DNA of 64,000 nt from Gnetum montanum. Lineage: Eukaryota > Streptophyta > Gnetopsida > Gnetales > Gnetaceae. The notes under the pieces are model-generated. The model saw nothing but the letters and a program-made list of their open reading frames with translations. It was not told where the DNA came from and ran no database searches. The position numbers and the translations under genes are program-made. Where the stretch lies: positions 430,434 to 494,433 of the forward strand of contig MNCI01036173.1 of the NCBI GenBank assembly GCA_015680685.1. Direction: 5' to 3'. Within the stretch, counting starts at the first letter, position 1; the number at the start of each line of letters is the position of its first letter. Positions 32,271 to 44,258 of this stretch are shown here, piece by piece.

Positions 32271-32278
32271 CTATTTAT
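32271..32278 (-). promoter_or_regulatory. TATA-like box of the E3 antisense gene
   Basis: On the minus strand CATAAATAGGGGTTAAACCC lies ~155 nt upstream of the exon-1 ATG at 32120. It matches E1 (19151-19163) in sequence and distance, and the intervening leader is conserved. It is probably the core promoter for the antisense gene. Confidence 0.65.
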
Positions 32279-32389
32279 GTCCATAATGGAAAAATAGGAA
32301 AACTTGCCACCCTCTCTCTCTCTAATTAATGTAGAGCATGCTCGCCACGACATCATAACACTATTAGCATTAAAGCCTTGACACGATTC

Positions 32390-32900
32390 AAGCCAACTAC
32401 TTATCTTCCCAAAAATAAAAAATAATATTTTTTTGATTAAGGGTCTGAAAATACCTTAAACTAGAAATCCTATCATAGTTGCACCCCTCAGGGTCTGAAA
32501 AGACTCTAAATTGGTAGTTTCAACCCGTTACGTTCGCGGTCCGCAATGACGATAAACTAACAACACCACATGCTTACATTAGTAGTTAGCTCACCTTCTT
32601 CCACATAGGCAGTATCACATTTCCTAGTGGTTTCGTGTCTTCATTTTTTCACTAGCAGTTCGATACTTCTCATACTCACAATTTCTTGTACTATTATCTT
32701 GCATATTAAGATCTTGCATGTTGCAATATGGTAGTCCGAAATGACACTAAACTAGCAGTTTGGCATTTTCATAGCAACAGTTACACAACTTTGCACTTTA
32801 CATCAGCAATTTTATACCTTTAGCAATTCTACACTTTTGTGCCTTGGTGGTCCGCCATTACCTTAAACTAGAAAACTTTCAATCTTTACATTGCCACACT
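32390..32900 (+). repeat. E3 spacer between antisense gene and RT: motif array
   Basis: Element-sense units GTCTGAAAAGACTCTAAA, CCGCAATGACGATAAACTAA, and GTCCGAAATGACACTAAACT repeat at varying distance, as in E1 19320-19730. No reading frame of note. Confidence 0.7.
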
Positions 32901-33079
32901 TAGCAAGTTGCATCTTGGTGTTACTTTGCAGATTTTCATTTCACATAATCTCTGACACCCCTTAACCAAGATTTCATCTTATAATGATAGGTCCAGCGAG
33001 AGATGGAAATCCATCATGACCTTTCCACACCTTTGACATTAGTAGGGCCACATGGCAAGCTCGCAAGACAGTTGAACCC

Positions 33080-34610
33080 CAACATGATTGACTGGAGGTC
33101 GACTATGACTAGCACTATAGAAGCCTTAGAAGCATCCCCAATCCCTAGACTTAGAGGTAGGGGATGTAACTGAAGACCCTCTCATCGAAACTCCTGTAAC
33201 CACATCAAAGGGGAAGGCAAAAACATTAAGACTTAGCTCTCCTAGACACAAAAACACATAAAAGTGTAGCTAAAATTCTGCAAGAAAACATCGATGTCTT
33301 CGCATGGTTGTACAATGACATGCCAGGTCTAGATCTGTGGCTAATTTAGCACAACATCGTCCTAGACCCACACGTGAAGGTAGTTAAGCAGAAAGCTTAA
33401 AAAGTTAAATCAGAAATCACACTAGCTGTGAGAGATGAAATCACTAAGCTATACCAAGCAAGTTTCATCTGCGCGGTCAACTATTCAGAATGGGTGTCCA
33501 ACGTCATTATAGTTTCAAAGAAAATGGGAGGGATACGGATCTATATAGACTTCCAAGACTTGAATAAGGTAATGATCAAAGACAACTTCCCACTCTAGAG
33601 CATTGATCAGCTCATCGACACCATGGCTGGCCATGCTCTGTTATCCTTCATGAATGGTTTCTCTGGATACAACCAAACCTGCATTAACCTAGAGAACCAG
33701 CTATCAACAACCTTCATGACCCCATGGGGAACCTTCTGCTATACCATGATGCCATTTGGGCTCAAGAATGCTAGAGAAACCTACCAGTGGGCCATGACAT
33801 ACATTTTTAGTGACTACATCCTAGAAACATTAAACGACTACGTAGATGATATAGCGGTTAAGTCCAAGGAGGCAGCTGATCATCCACATGATCTGGGGGT
33901 AGTCCTCAAATGTTTCCAAATGCATGACCTATAACTCAATCCTAAGAAGTGCATCTTTGAGGTAAAGACCAGACGTATGTAAGGGTTTGTAGTATCAAAG
34001 GTTGGAATATGGGTGGACCCCAACAAAGTTAAGGCCATCGTCAACCTAGTAACTCCCACAAACCTTAAAAAATTATGTGGTTTACAAGGTAGAGTGAAAT
34101 TCATTCGAAGGTTTATAGCCAGGTTAACTGACAAGTTACACCCCATGCAACATCTTCTAAAGAAGGGGGTTGACTTCAAGTGGAAAACCTAGTGTCAACA
34201 AGCCTTCGACGACCTGAAGAAGGAGCTCTCGCACCTTCCAATGGTGCACCCACCACAAAGGGACAAGCCTTTCTTCATATACCTTACCACCTCTGACACA
34301 TCCATAGCTGCACTATTGTGTCAGAAGCAGGACGACGGGTCTAAGATACCAGTGTATTACCTAAGCCATGCACTAATAGCACACGAGGCGAAATATAACA
34401 AAGTGAACAGGAACTTCCTAGCCCTAGTGTTTGCACTAAAGAATTGGTGGCATTACCTCTTTTGTAACACAACCAACATCATTTGCAAGAGCAATATACT
34501 CTGGGCCATCACCAACAACTTATACAAAAGTAGCAAGATAGCCCGATGGAAGGCAATAACCATGGAATTCAACCTATGCTATGTAAGTCTATCGTCGACA
34601 AAGGGTTAAG
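33080..34610 (+). pseudogene. E3 reverse transcriptase and RNase H
   Basis: After a decayed linker, RT shows EITKLYQASF, WVSNVIIVSKKMGGIRI, LLSFMNGFSGYNQ, TPWGTFCYTMMPFGLKN and an intact catalytic box DYVDDIAVKSKEA at 33838-33880. The connection FIRRFIARLTDKLHPMQHLL is followed by RNase H (DGSKIPVYYLSHALIAHE, VNRNFLALVFALKNWWHYL). The 5' third has small deletions and frameshifts; the remainder has a few stops. Homologous text is at 19895-21475 (E1) and 58480-60100 (E5). Confidence 0.85.
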
Positions 34611-34689
34611 CCATAGTGACCCAACTCACGGCCTTGCTAGTCGACGACCAAGCTACCCTAGACCCCAAGTTCCCAGAAGAATATGTTAG

Positions 34690-35150
34690 CAATGTCAACA
34701 TCATGCTATCGCATCTCGAAGGCACTTTACACTTTGATGGCACTTCAACCACGCAAGGAGGTAGCTCCGTGACTATCATCACATTCCCCTCTAGGGAAAT
34801 GCACCCATACTCTTATTGTTTTACGTTCCCTTGCACCAACAATGTGGTAGAATACGAGGGGCTACTTAGAGACCTCTTAACTACCTAAGCATTATGCATA
34901 CAACACTTGGTAATCTGGGGAGATTCACAACTAGTCATGAATCAAATCACTGAAGTCTACGCCTACAAGGCTATGCACCTGCAACCCTACTACAACCTAG
35001 CAAAAATCCTACTTAAGAAATTCACAACCATTGATGTGCAACATGTGCCATGCAATGAGAACACCATAGTAGATCCTTAGCTACCCTTGTGTTAAACATC
35101 CCATCACACTCCCTGGCAAATATGCCAACCACGATCACAGAATGCACAGA
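34690..35150 (+). pseudogene. E3 second (archaeal-type) RNase H
   Basis: It reads GTLHFDGTSTTQGGS (first catalytic Asp), FPCTNNVVEYEGLLRDLL, then IWGDSQLVMNQITEVYAYKA (GDS intact), and FTTIDVQHVPCNENTIVD. One TAA at 34887 and a frameshift near 35075 break it. Confidence 0.8.
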
Positions 35151-35159
35151 GCCTATCAC

Positions 35160-36447
35160 TCAAGCAGAACACATGGCCTCTTTCAGTGCTGTGGATGCGC
35201 CAAAGTGGTATGCCAACATTAAAGCTTATCTAAAGCATAGATAACCCCCAGGTGGATTGAAATATGCCCAAAGAGATGTAATCCATAAGCATGCTCGGCA
35301 ATACATGCTCATGGGAAATGATGCCCTATGCCGAAGATCCTATGATGGGATATTGCTAGCATGTGTGGGTAATGAGTAGGCATAAAAGGTAGTTAATGAA
35401 GTTCATGAAGGGCTATGCAGTGGAAATATAGCACCCAGGGCTATGGCTATGAAAATCAGACGCCTAGGGTATTGTTGGCCTTACATTGAGCGTGACTATC
35501 TATTGAAAGTCAAGACATGCGACATGTGCCAAAGATACGCAAATCTCATACACATAGCACCTACAGACCTGCATCCAACACAAATCATGTGGCCCTTCCA
35601 ATGATGGCAATTAGACCCCATAAGGCCTATCACACCTAAGTCCTCCGTAGGGCATAGCTTCATTATCACTGTCACAGAGTATTTTACCAAGTGGGTGGAA
35701 GCTATTCCCCTAAGGAGGATGACGTCTTAGAAAATCTACCATTTCATCCTCGACAACATTGTGACAAGGTTTGAGCTTCCAATGACTATTGTGATCGACA
35801 ATGGGCCACAGTTCAGTAGTATAGAAACCCAAACCTTCTATAGCAATCTAGGCATTAAACAATCATTTTCTTCCCCTTATTATCCACAGGCAAACAAGCA
35901 AGCGAAGGCTACAAATAAGTCCATCATCAACTTGCTAAAGCAGATGATCAACAATAGCAAGAGGTGGTGGCACGAGCAAATCCTCTACATCCTCTAGGCC
36001 TACTAAACGAGTTGTAGAACTATGACAAGTAAGACCCCTTATAGTCTCGTTTACAGATCTGAAGCTATATTGCCTCTTGAGTTGTAGGTAACCTCACTTT
36101 GGATGATCCTGTCCAATGTCGTAAGCGAAGCCTAGAATAATGAATCACAAACCATCGACCTTGACTCAGTGGAGGAGGAATGCATGCAGAAGCTAAGATG
36201 AATTGAGCACTACCAGAGCAAATAGTTGCAGAAGCACCGTGCAAACCCACATCGACAAGTAGTGCAGAAAGGAGACCTCGTCCTCAAGGCCATCCATGAG
36301 CACATGAGCAAATTCTGAGCCAACTGGGAAGGTCCTTACATGGTCACCAAAGCCTTTAGAAATGAATCCTTCAAACTGGTAGACATGGATGTCAATGAGT
36401 TCGCCAACTCAGTGAATCACTCGTATCTGAAGCCATACTGCGTTTGA
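35160..36447 (+). pseudogene. E3 integrase
   Basis: The zinc-binding part (VHEGLCSGN...DYLLKVKTCDMCQ) has one His changed to Asn. The core includes HSFIITVTEYFTKWVEAIPL, VIDNGPQFSS and YPQANKQAKATNKSIINLLK, where the third catalytic Glu position reads Lys. The C-terminal domain continues with RWWHEQILYIL, TPYSLVYRSEAILPLEL-like text and ends VNHSYLKPYCV stop at 36447. Several stops are present. No chromodomain text follows. Confidence 0.8.
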
Positions 36448-37850
36448 GGCAACGGCAACAATAAACACCATCTGCTATGATGATAAACTAGTAGTTGCAC
36501 CAAGCACCATCCGCTACGATGATAAACTGCCAACAACACTAAGCAACGTCCTCAATGATGATAAACTAACAGCATCAAGTAGCGTCTGCCACGATGTTAC
36601 ACTAGCGGCAACCATCCACTACAACGTTAAACTGGCAGTCGCACCAAGCACCGTCCGCTACGATGTAAAAATGGCACTGTTAGTCCACTATGACTATAAA
36701 CTGGCATTGCATGACCGCTACGATGATAAACTATCATGTACAGTCTACTGGGACCTTAAACCAACACGGTAGTCTGTTGGGACCTTAAACTAGCACACGG
36801 TCTACCAAGACCTTAAACTAGGTTCACATTGCATCCCCAGCATGCATCGGCACCAGATACACATCAAACGAGTGGGCATGATGCTAACATGTGGGTGGGA
36901 TGTCATAGCTTTAGAATGTTGTTCATGACACACTGAGAATGCTGTCTAAGACACACATGATGCCGCCACCCTTGGCATCATGCTAACCCTTTGAAGACAT
37001 CGTATGGCATCATGCTAACCCTTTGAAGACATCGTATGGCATCACACTAGCCTTTTGAACCTACCATCGCCACAGCCCATCACCCTGATGGTGGTTCTCG
37101 TGCTAGCTCCTACATCTGGAGTTCCAGCAATATTGTGGCCCAGCCACAATATTGTTGCTCCATCTTCCTGCCAACGCTTGGGCTTGTACAACATTAGCTA
37201 TGTGGCAAATGATCCCATAGTTAAACTAGGAATGCAAACCCCTAGTAGGAATTCTAGAGCATCTGCACCCGCAACAGTGCCCGGTGCCTTTGAAACCAGC
37301 TCCTCTACGTCGGCACTGCCAAGGCCACTGCTAGCCTTCCTACTTTGGGAATCTCACAACAATGATGATGTTCAAGAGTAACAACAATGCTAGCAGCCAA
37401 CAAGACCTTGTCCTCGCAGACACATCTCACTACAGTATCAAATGCTACAGCGTTGTGAAGTGGGTGCCTCGACTAGCTCAGCTACTTCAGAGTGCAGATT
37501 CTAGCACTTGCGTAACACAACTCGCCTTATGGAAGGTGTCTATAGGCAAGTCAAAACCTTTCATGGATGTAACCTAACTCATCCTATGAAGGGGCCACCT
37601 GCCTATAGGAGGTTTAAGAACAGTGCCAGCCAAAGATGAAAATGAAAATGAGTCCCTCAGAGCATTCCGATGAGGGACTCTGCTAAACATAATCTTTGCT
37701 CTCTGCCTTAACCTCTACAAAACCAATGCAACACTCTCAAGTGCAGCCAAGCGATGTCTCGACACTCACCAAGTGATAACCTTAGCATTTCTCTCACTAC
37801 GGTGTTTCGTATTCTTTGCCAACGTCTATTGAGTCTGTTCTCTAGACGTC
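36448..37850 (+). repeat. E3 3' spacer with motif array
   Basis: At 36465-36830 about ten units of the type CCGCTACGATGATAAACTGGCA or TGGGACCTTAAACTAGCA repeat in element sense. A 36-bp unit (AGACATCGTATGGCATCA) is then repeated three times at 36968-37055. The remaining 37060-37850 has no recognised protein; its reading frames have no family match that I can see. Confidence 0.7.
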
Positions 37851-37866
37851 AACAAAGAGGGACCAA
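37851..37866 (+). other. E3 polypurine tract
   Basis: AACAAAGAGGGACCAA directly precedes the LTR start TGAAACACC, matching the tracts of E2 and E5. Confidence 0.8.
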
Positions 37867-39570
37867 TGAAACACCCTAAAAAATGTGGGGTCATCCTTGC
37901 TTCACCAGCCTCTTCCAGTCCATGCAGGACTACGACAGTTCATCAGGAGGAGAACGTTCTATGTTTAGGCCAGCTAGTTTGGTAAATTTTCTACTTTGAG
38001 CATGGATAGGTTCTATGTCATCCTGCCTGTCCACCAAAGTAGCCTGCCCAACTGATAGGCTGCTCAGAAATGGTATGTGAAATTGGCAGTAGCATTTTGG
38101 ATGTGCAAAAAATATTTCAACAAGTTTTCTAAGTTATGAAGTCTACTACGCTATGCCTCATAGCGTAGCAAACTTCAGAAGACAATGGCAAAACGAAGTG
38201 CTAAACTACACTACGCCACATAGCGTAGCATGGCAACGGCTTCACCACCATTCCCCTCACCCAATTTCAAGTTCTGCAACGATGTCCCTTTCCATCAGGA
38301 AGTGGCAGACCATGTCTACTACTATGCTACGCTGAGCTACATGGTGCAGCAAGGCATAGCAATCCTGCAAAAGGGATAGAAGGTAGCTCAAAGGGAAAAA
38401 TTAGTGAAGTTCGCAAGCCTTGCATCGTAGAAGACGAAGTTTGCAAATCGGCAAGAATTTCGCGACTAAGGCCAGTTGCTATGCTACACTATGCTACGTA
38501 GCATAGCATAGCATAGCAAGCAACATGTGTGTAGCAAAATGCATGACAAGGCGCTACACTATGCCAAGCATGTTATGCTACAAAGCACAACAAAGCATGC
38601 GGGTGGTTTTGTGACATCAATGCACTTCACCTAATTAGACCATTGGCGTGCATATCCAGATGATGAAGGCATAATTACGGCATGGTAGGCTCATAGTTAT
38701 TGCATGATAGGTTTGCATTACAATGATCTTATAGGTCCAATGATCATACATGGCGTGAGTGGCATCGGCAAATCAACGTGTGCTCTTTGGCCCTATAAAT
38801 ACCCAGAGAAATAGCATTCAAAAAAGGTTCAGAGATTTTGAATGAAACGGCTTCAAAGAGTTCAAAATTTTTGATCAAAACACCATTCAAAAGAGGTCCA
38901 ACTGGAAGTTTGATTGGCACTCTTTCGCTAAGTCTCATACTCCTACTCTTTTCTCTGGCACTCAAGGTCTCTCCCTGGCATGTTACGAAAATATTGTAAG
39001 TTTTCTATTTGACACTGCAAAAAGTTAACATGTTTAGCTGATATTTTGTTCTATACCCTTTCTACCACCTTCGTAGAATCCTTGTATTGTCAGCACCTAA
39101 GGCCACCCCCAAGCACACCACCTATTCTATTCTCTATATGCTCTGGTTACTCTCAGGATCTCTACACTTCATCATGGTGTGCAACTGACTGTATCCATCT
39201 TGACAGAGAAAGTCTGTAGCTTCGGAGTGGTGCATGTTTCTAACTACACTTTACTTTATTACTTTCCTATTGTCCCATTTGCATTATTTTTTCTATTTTA
39301 TTCACTTTCAAGCATTACTTCACGTTGTTGTCGCATTCTCTGCTTTATTTACTTTTAAGAATTATTTCACATTTCCATTCTGTCTCAAAGGTACACATTG
39401 CAAAAGGCTATATTGACATCGACGTAAGTTCCTATTTGATCGACCAGGCCATTCAGGGTGCCCCATATCCTCACACACCTAGCATGGCCCTCCCGTGGGT
39501 ACGGGGTCAAAATTGTCGCGCTCGCCAACCCCTCAGTGTTTTCCAGCCGTCGACGTTTTCGGTCGCTACA
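37867..39570 (+). repeat. E3 3' LTR
   Basis: It starts TGAAACACCC and ends GGTCGCTACA. A TATA box (CCCTATAAATACCC) is at 38791-38804. The part before TATA has many GCATAGC/GCTACGCTATGC units (38140-38590). The 3' 150 bp (TTCAGGGTGCC, GGTACGGGGTCAAAATTG) recur at 40045-40167 and, on minus, at 53675-53830, which fixes the end. Confidence 0.75.
38791..38804 (+). promoter_or_regulatory. TATA box of the E3 3' LTR
   Basis: GGCCCTATAAATACCCAGAG precedes the R/U5-like part. The paralogous LTR fragment has GTCTTATAAATACCCC at 39621, and E5 has CCTTATAAATGC on minus at 54363-54374. Confidence 0.7.
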
Positions 39571-40167
39571 CGAAAGTCCAAGGCACGTGGCATCCAAACC
39601 GTCCCTTTCACATGCCCTTGGTCTTATAAATACCCCAAAAAGAAACACTCAAACCTCTCTAACTCTTTTCCTTCTGCGTCTGGCTCTTTGGCTCTCTTTC
39701 TAGCTGAGAAATTCTACTCAGTTCAAAATTTTGCCAAGTGTCTCATTCCTCTTCTGCTTAGTGAATTAAGTACTCTTCCTAGCACATTGTAGCATTGAGA
39801 ATTGTAAGCTTTCTATTTGAAATTGTGAATAGTTAGCATTCTCAGCTGACATTCCATTCTGTCCCACTTTCTACTACCTTGGTAGAATCCCCACGCTGTC
39901 AGCACCAAAGTCCGTGCCCAAGCACACAAATTTCCTGCTCTGCACATCCTGGTTACTCTCGGGATCTTTGCACCCTATCACGCTATGCAACCAACTATAT
40001 TCACTTTGATAGAGAAAATTAAGTCCCTGTCTAATTGACCAAATCGTTCAGGGTGCTTCGTATCTGCACACACTCCCAGCACGGCCCTCCTGTAGGTATG
40101 GGGTCAAGACTGTCGTGCCTGTCAACCCCTTGGCATTTTCCAACTGCTGATGTTTTCAGTCGCTACA
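39571..40167 (+). repeat. X: 5'-truncated LTR directly after the E3 LTR
   Basis: It starts just upstream of a TATA box (TCTTATAAATACCCC, 39623) and runs to TCGCTACA at 40167. It parallels 38750-39570 without the ~210-bp segment 39222-39425. It is the 3' part of a second LTR of the same family, joined head to tail to the E3 LTR. Confidence 0.7.
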
Positions 40168-40239
40168 AGCATTTCTTCTCTCTGGCTACCTTCCTGGGTG
40201 TTATTCCTTCATAGACCATTCCTCTACAATCCTATTCAA

Positions 40240-42141
40240 CCAACCCATTTCATTGTATACCTACGTCTACATCATCACATGTACATGTAGTACCTACTTC
40301 ACAGTTACATACCGCTTCTACCATCCCAGCTGTTGCTACCACATAACCATTAATGGTAGGACCTACCACTGTCACGTGGTGGGCTCTGAATACATCACCT
40401 CTTGTTGCACAGCCTACGCAGATATCTTATCTCCCACATAATCAAAGCCAAGTCCCGCAAGTAGTAAACCCAACTGTAGGATCATTGCCTATGCCCTCGG
40501 CTACGTAGACAGCATACCCTATGGCACAATCGACCATGGTAGCCTCACCTATACCACCTATTGGGTGGTGGATGATGTAGGTAATACTACCTGTAGGGAA
40601 AGTTTCGACCACATCGCTCACAGGCCATGCTGCTACCCCTATCTCGCCACCCAACGTGGTTCCCATTACTATTCCAAAATCAACTTCTTTGTCCATGGGT
40701 CTAGATCAAGCCTTCTAGCTTATCCAAACCCTTACCGAGAAGGTTAAACACCTTAAGGCTGCTGGCTCTAACACAATACAAGTCATGTATTTTTACCATG
40801 ATGATCCTATCAGTCTGGTAGTACCTATTTTGTCATTACCTCCTGGGATGCCACTCCTCCATTTTACAAATTACAATGGGAAAGGTGATTCTAATGCCCA
40901 TTTAGTTACCTTTAGGTCAGAGTTGTTGTTACTACAGCAATGGTCACACACCATCATCCATGTCTTTGCTATGTCCCTAATGGATAAAGCTTTAGACTGG
41001 TATCATGTACTTCCATGCTCTTCCATCTCAACCCCTGAAGAGCTGCTAACTCAATTCGTGACTTGTTTCAAATACAACCTGAAACCAGAGGTTATGTTGG
41101 ACCAGTTAATGGGATTTAAACAAGATCCACTTGAGCTAGTCCAAAAGATTATACAGCGGTGGAATGCCACTTTGAACAAAATCCGTGAACCCATCGCGGA
41201 GGCTCATTTGTTGGCAATCTTCAAGGGGGTAGTCAACGACTTCATGAAGTCTAAACTGTATTACCTCACTCCCTGCTCCCTTAGTCAAGCCTTTTCTTAG
41301 ACTAGGAGCATTCAAGATGTGACAGATGCTAGTAAAGACCCAGCGTATGTGTTCTACAAAAATTCCCACAACAAGAGCTAAGACAAGGGCAAAGCTGCAA
41401 CAATGATGGTAGCAGCTGTAGCCAAAGGGGCTAAGAAGAAGAATAACAAAAAGAAAGCATCTACGACATCCATTGAGCCCACAACTAGCTCAAATAGTGT
41501 CGATCAAGAAACATCACCCACCCCTGAGACATCTCCATAGTTGAAGCCTAGTTTTGAGTGTAAAGACCGCTGAAAATACACGACTCTACCTGTAAATCCT
41601 TTAGAGCTTCTGAAGCAATTACTGGGAACTGGCCATATTCAACATAAGAAGGTATATGAGGAAGGTCTAAAACACCACAAATAGCATTGTGAGCTACTCA
41701 AGAACCCCTCCTTGGCCCTTCCTAACAAACCACCAGTCCCCAAGAACTTCAGGCTGGATCATTTTTGTGACTACCACAAACTGTGTGGTCATGACACGGA
41801 TTACTGCTAGGCATTGAAAGATGACATTCAACACATGATCAATCAAGGTAAACTGATCCTAGACAGTAGTAATCTGGTCCATCCAAAAAACCAAGCCATG
41901 CATGTGTACCAAGATCCATTAAACATAAATAATGCAGGGTACACTATTAACGTAGTGGACACGGAGGACGACTGCCATGCACAGTCAAGCAACCCTTTGT
42001 GTTGCATGCTCCTCTTCATGAGGACCTTCTTCGTGTCGATCCTACAATTTGACATGAAGCACATGTTAGCATCACCACTAAAATTATGCATAAGAATAAT
42101 ACAAATGTAACATGGCTTACCTGTGAGGGTCCTACATTGGC
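40240..42141 (+). pseudogene. X gag, 5' truncated and interrupted by E4
   Basis: It begins in the middle of the Pro/Thr-rich linker (matching E3 from about 24080). It continues through capsid (MPLLHFTNYNGKGDSNAHLV, KALDWYHVLPCSSISTPEEL, VQKIIQRWNATLNKIREPI), a basic region, and the knuckle FCDYHKLCGHDTDYC near 41765-41810 with a TAG after it. QHMINQGKLILDSSN follows. Homology fades after about 42000, and the E4 LTR starts at 42142. The gag N-terminus, leader and primer site are missing. Confidence 0.8.
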
Positions 42142-43660
42142 TGAAACACCACAAAAGTTTTGGCTAACACTTGTAGATAGAAATGGAGCAAAGTCATGTT
42201 GGTCTCCAGCATGACCAAGCTCAAAAGCTTCACAAAAAGCATCAAACGGATTCAAATCAAGCATGTAAAAGCTTCTCAAGATCCATTGGAGACTACATCA
42301 ATATCTGGCAATAAGAAATGCAAGTTCCAATCTCAAAACACTTCGTTTTGACTAAGTATACTTCTTGCACACAGGCCTGCATGCCCAGCGTTTAGCTCAG
42401 CGTGCAGCAAATTTTGGGCCCCAAAAATGAGCCAAAACATGCCAAAATTAAGCATCTGGACCCCTTGGGACCTTCACCAAGGTTCCCAAAAGCTCTCAGG
42501 CTCTTGAAAATCAAGTTTTGGGCTCCAAATGATGGGTTTTCATTCCTGCACGCCGACATGCATGCCCAGTGTGCACCATCAAGGATCTCTCAAAACAGGC
42601 ATCCCAGAATAAGATCTCCACCTACAATCAACTCTCAGAGGCAAGGAAATTGTTAAGCATCATCTCAAGCTTTCAAAAATTAATATTTAACCTCAAAATG
42701 ATGCACTTTCATGACCTATATGGTGAGCATACATACTCTACAGGCCCAGCGTGTAGCATAGCATATGCCATTTAAAGCCTTCCAAAACCATGTTAGATCA
42801 AGTCAAAATGAGCAAAAAATCCACAGGCAGAATCTTCATGATACCAAGGCTCAAATCTAAGGGGCATGTTCAATATTCTCTATTTTAACAGTAACGTTCA
42901 TTTGTAAAGTTCAATTCCTTTGTATTGGTCAAGTCTATACGCTGGGTTCATACACCCAGTGTGTACACGCTGGCATGCAACACGCTGTACATTTGTAACA
43001 TTCTTTGCACTTGAGCAAGATAGCCACATGTCATTCGACCTGAAATTTTCTCACGCATGTCCACTCATACTCTCCTAGATCCGAATCTAACACCCAAGAT
43101 CTCCTAAAAATCACAATTTTTCACTAGATCAAGGGGGGGCAATTTTTGACAACCAGAGAGACTGGGAAAATCTAGAGACTAATCCTGTACGTTGGACTTA
43201 TACCTTGTGTGCTGACCATACAGCCTTCATGCTATTCCTATAGTCCAAACTAGCATACCATCATCCCTCCGCATCCACCAGGGCTTTTCGCCCACCTTGT
43301 GTCAGATCCACAACTGCATCTAGACCGGTGCACTGTAATCTCCATTTTGCAATAAAGTTTCTTCATTTTTTGTCAAGATTTGTTATAGTTTTCATTCATT
43401 CTTGTTTACCTTTTTGCTTATATTCCTACATGTTTATGCTCTGATTTACGTTTCTTATGTTGTTTACAAACAACCCAGTGTATTGCATATTGGCATACAT
43501 TTGGGGAAATCCTTGTCTAATTTGCGTGCGGACCACCCAAGGTACTCTACCTTCGTCAGTTCCAGCTCATCCTCAAGTGAAGGTAGAGTCTTCTGTGCCC
43601 ATCTACAGATCTCTTGGTGTCTATTTCATTCCAGCTGTGCACTGACAATTTCAGATAGTA
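42142..43660 (+). repeat. E4 5' LTR
   Basis: It starts TGAAACACCACAAAAG and ends near CAGATAGTA. It is the same LTR family as E2 (reverse complement of 4661-6218), including the palindromic GTGTACACGCTGG motifs at 42370-42390 and 42930-42985. The TATA position reads CCTAAAAATCAC, so the core promoter is damaged. Confidence 0.85.
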
Positions 43661-43667
43661 TAGAAAA

Positions 43668-43685
43668 TGGCACAAGAAGGAGGGC
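43668..43685 (+). other. E4 primer-binding site
   Basis: TGGCACAAGAAGGAGGGC stands eight bases after the LTR end, equal to the E2 site except for three bases. It starts with the TGG that pairs with a tRNA CCA end. Confidence 0.75.
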
Positions 43686-44258
43686 ATCTCGTTGCTTAAT
43701 TCTACTTTGATCCACAGTAGAATCTCTTCAGATTTGCTAGTCCATCCCATAGATCCACTCTCTATGATCCTAGATCTACAGTTGGCTTTCTCATATTTAC
43801 ATTCTGTCAATGTAGATCTAATTTTGAACCTTTCAGATTTGCACCCTATTCAGCAAAATCTATTGCAATCTCAACGTGTATATGCTGCCAAGCCCATCTG
43901 CATGCTTTCCACTCTAGTTGTACACTACCTATTCATCTTGTACGCTAATTGTTGAAGCCTGTACACTAGGGATTCAGTCCATACACTGTGCATCTATTCT
44001 GCATGCTAATAGACTTAAGTATATGTTGTGCATCCAGTCTGCATGCTGACAAAGTTAGGTATACATTGTGCATCCAGTCTACATGCTGATAGACTTAGGT
44101 ATACGCTGTGCATCTAGCCTACATGCTAAGGGTGTATACTAACAAGTATACCCATTTCATACTTGGTCAAATTACCCATTTCATACTTGGTTAAATTTTT
44201 ACCTGTGCACACTAATAGTGTCTCCCATCCACCTTGCTACACGTAGGACCTTTTCACC
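43686..44258 (+). other. E4 leader with ~40-bp tandem repeats
   Basis: Three to four units of about 40 bp (GTGCATCCAGTCTGCATGCT, then GATAGACTTAGGTATAC) lie at 43975-44130. ATACTTGGTCAAATTACCC is duplicated at 44150-44205. No coding content. The position equals the E2 leader repeats. Confidence 0.65.

Noticed and set aside
39325-39792. A 155-codon frame and others across 38.7-40.2 kb
   Set aside because: They run through LTR sequence including its end, a TATA box and the junction with the next LTR; no protein family match.
43402-43710. A 102-codon hydrophobic frame and its relatives at 4781-4963 and 11795-12283
   Set aside because: All are the same LTR region read in both orientations in E2 and E4; no evidence for a protein.
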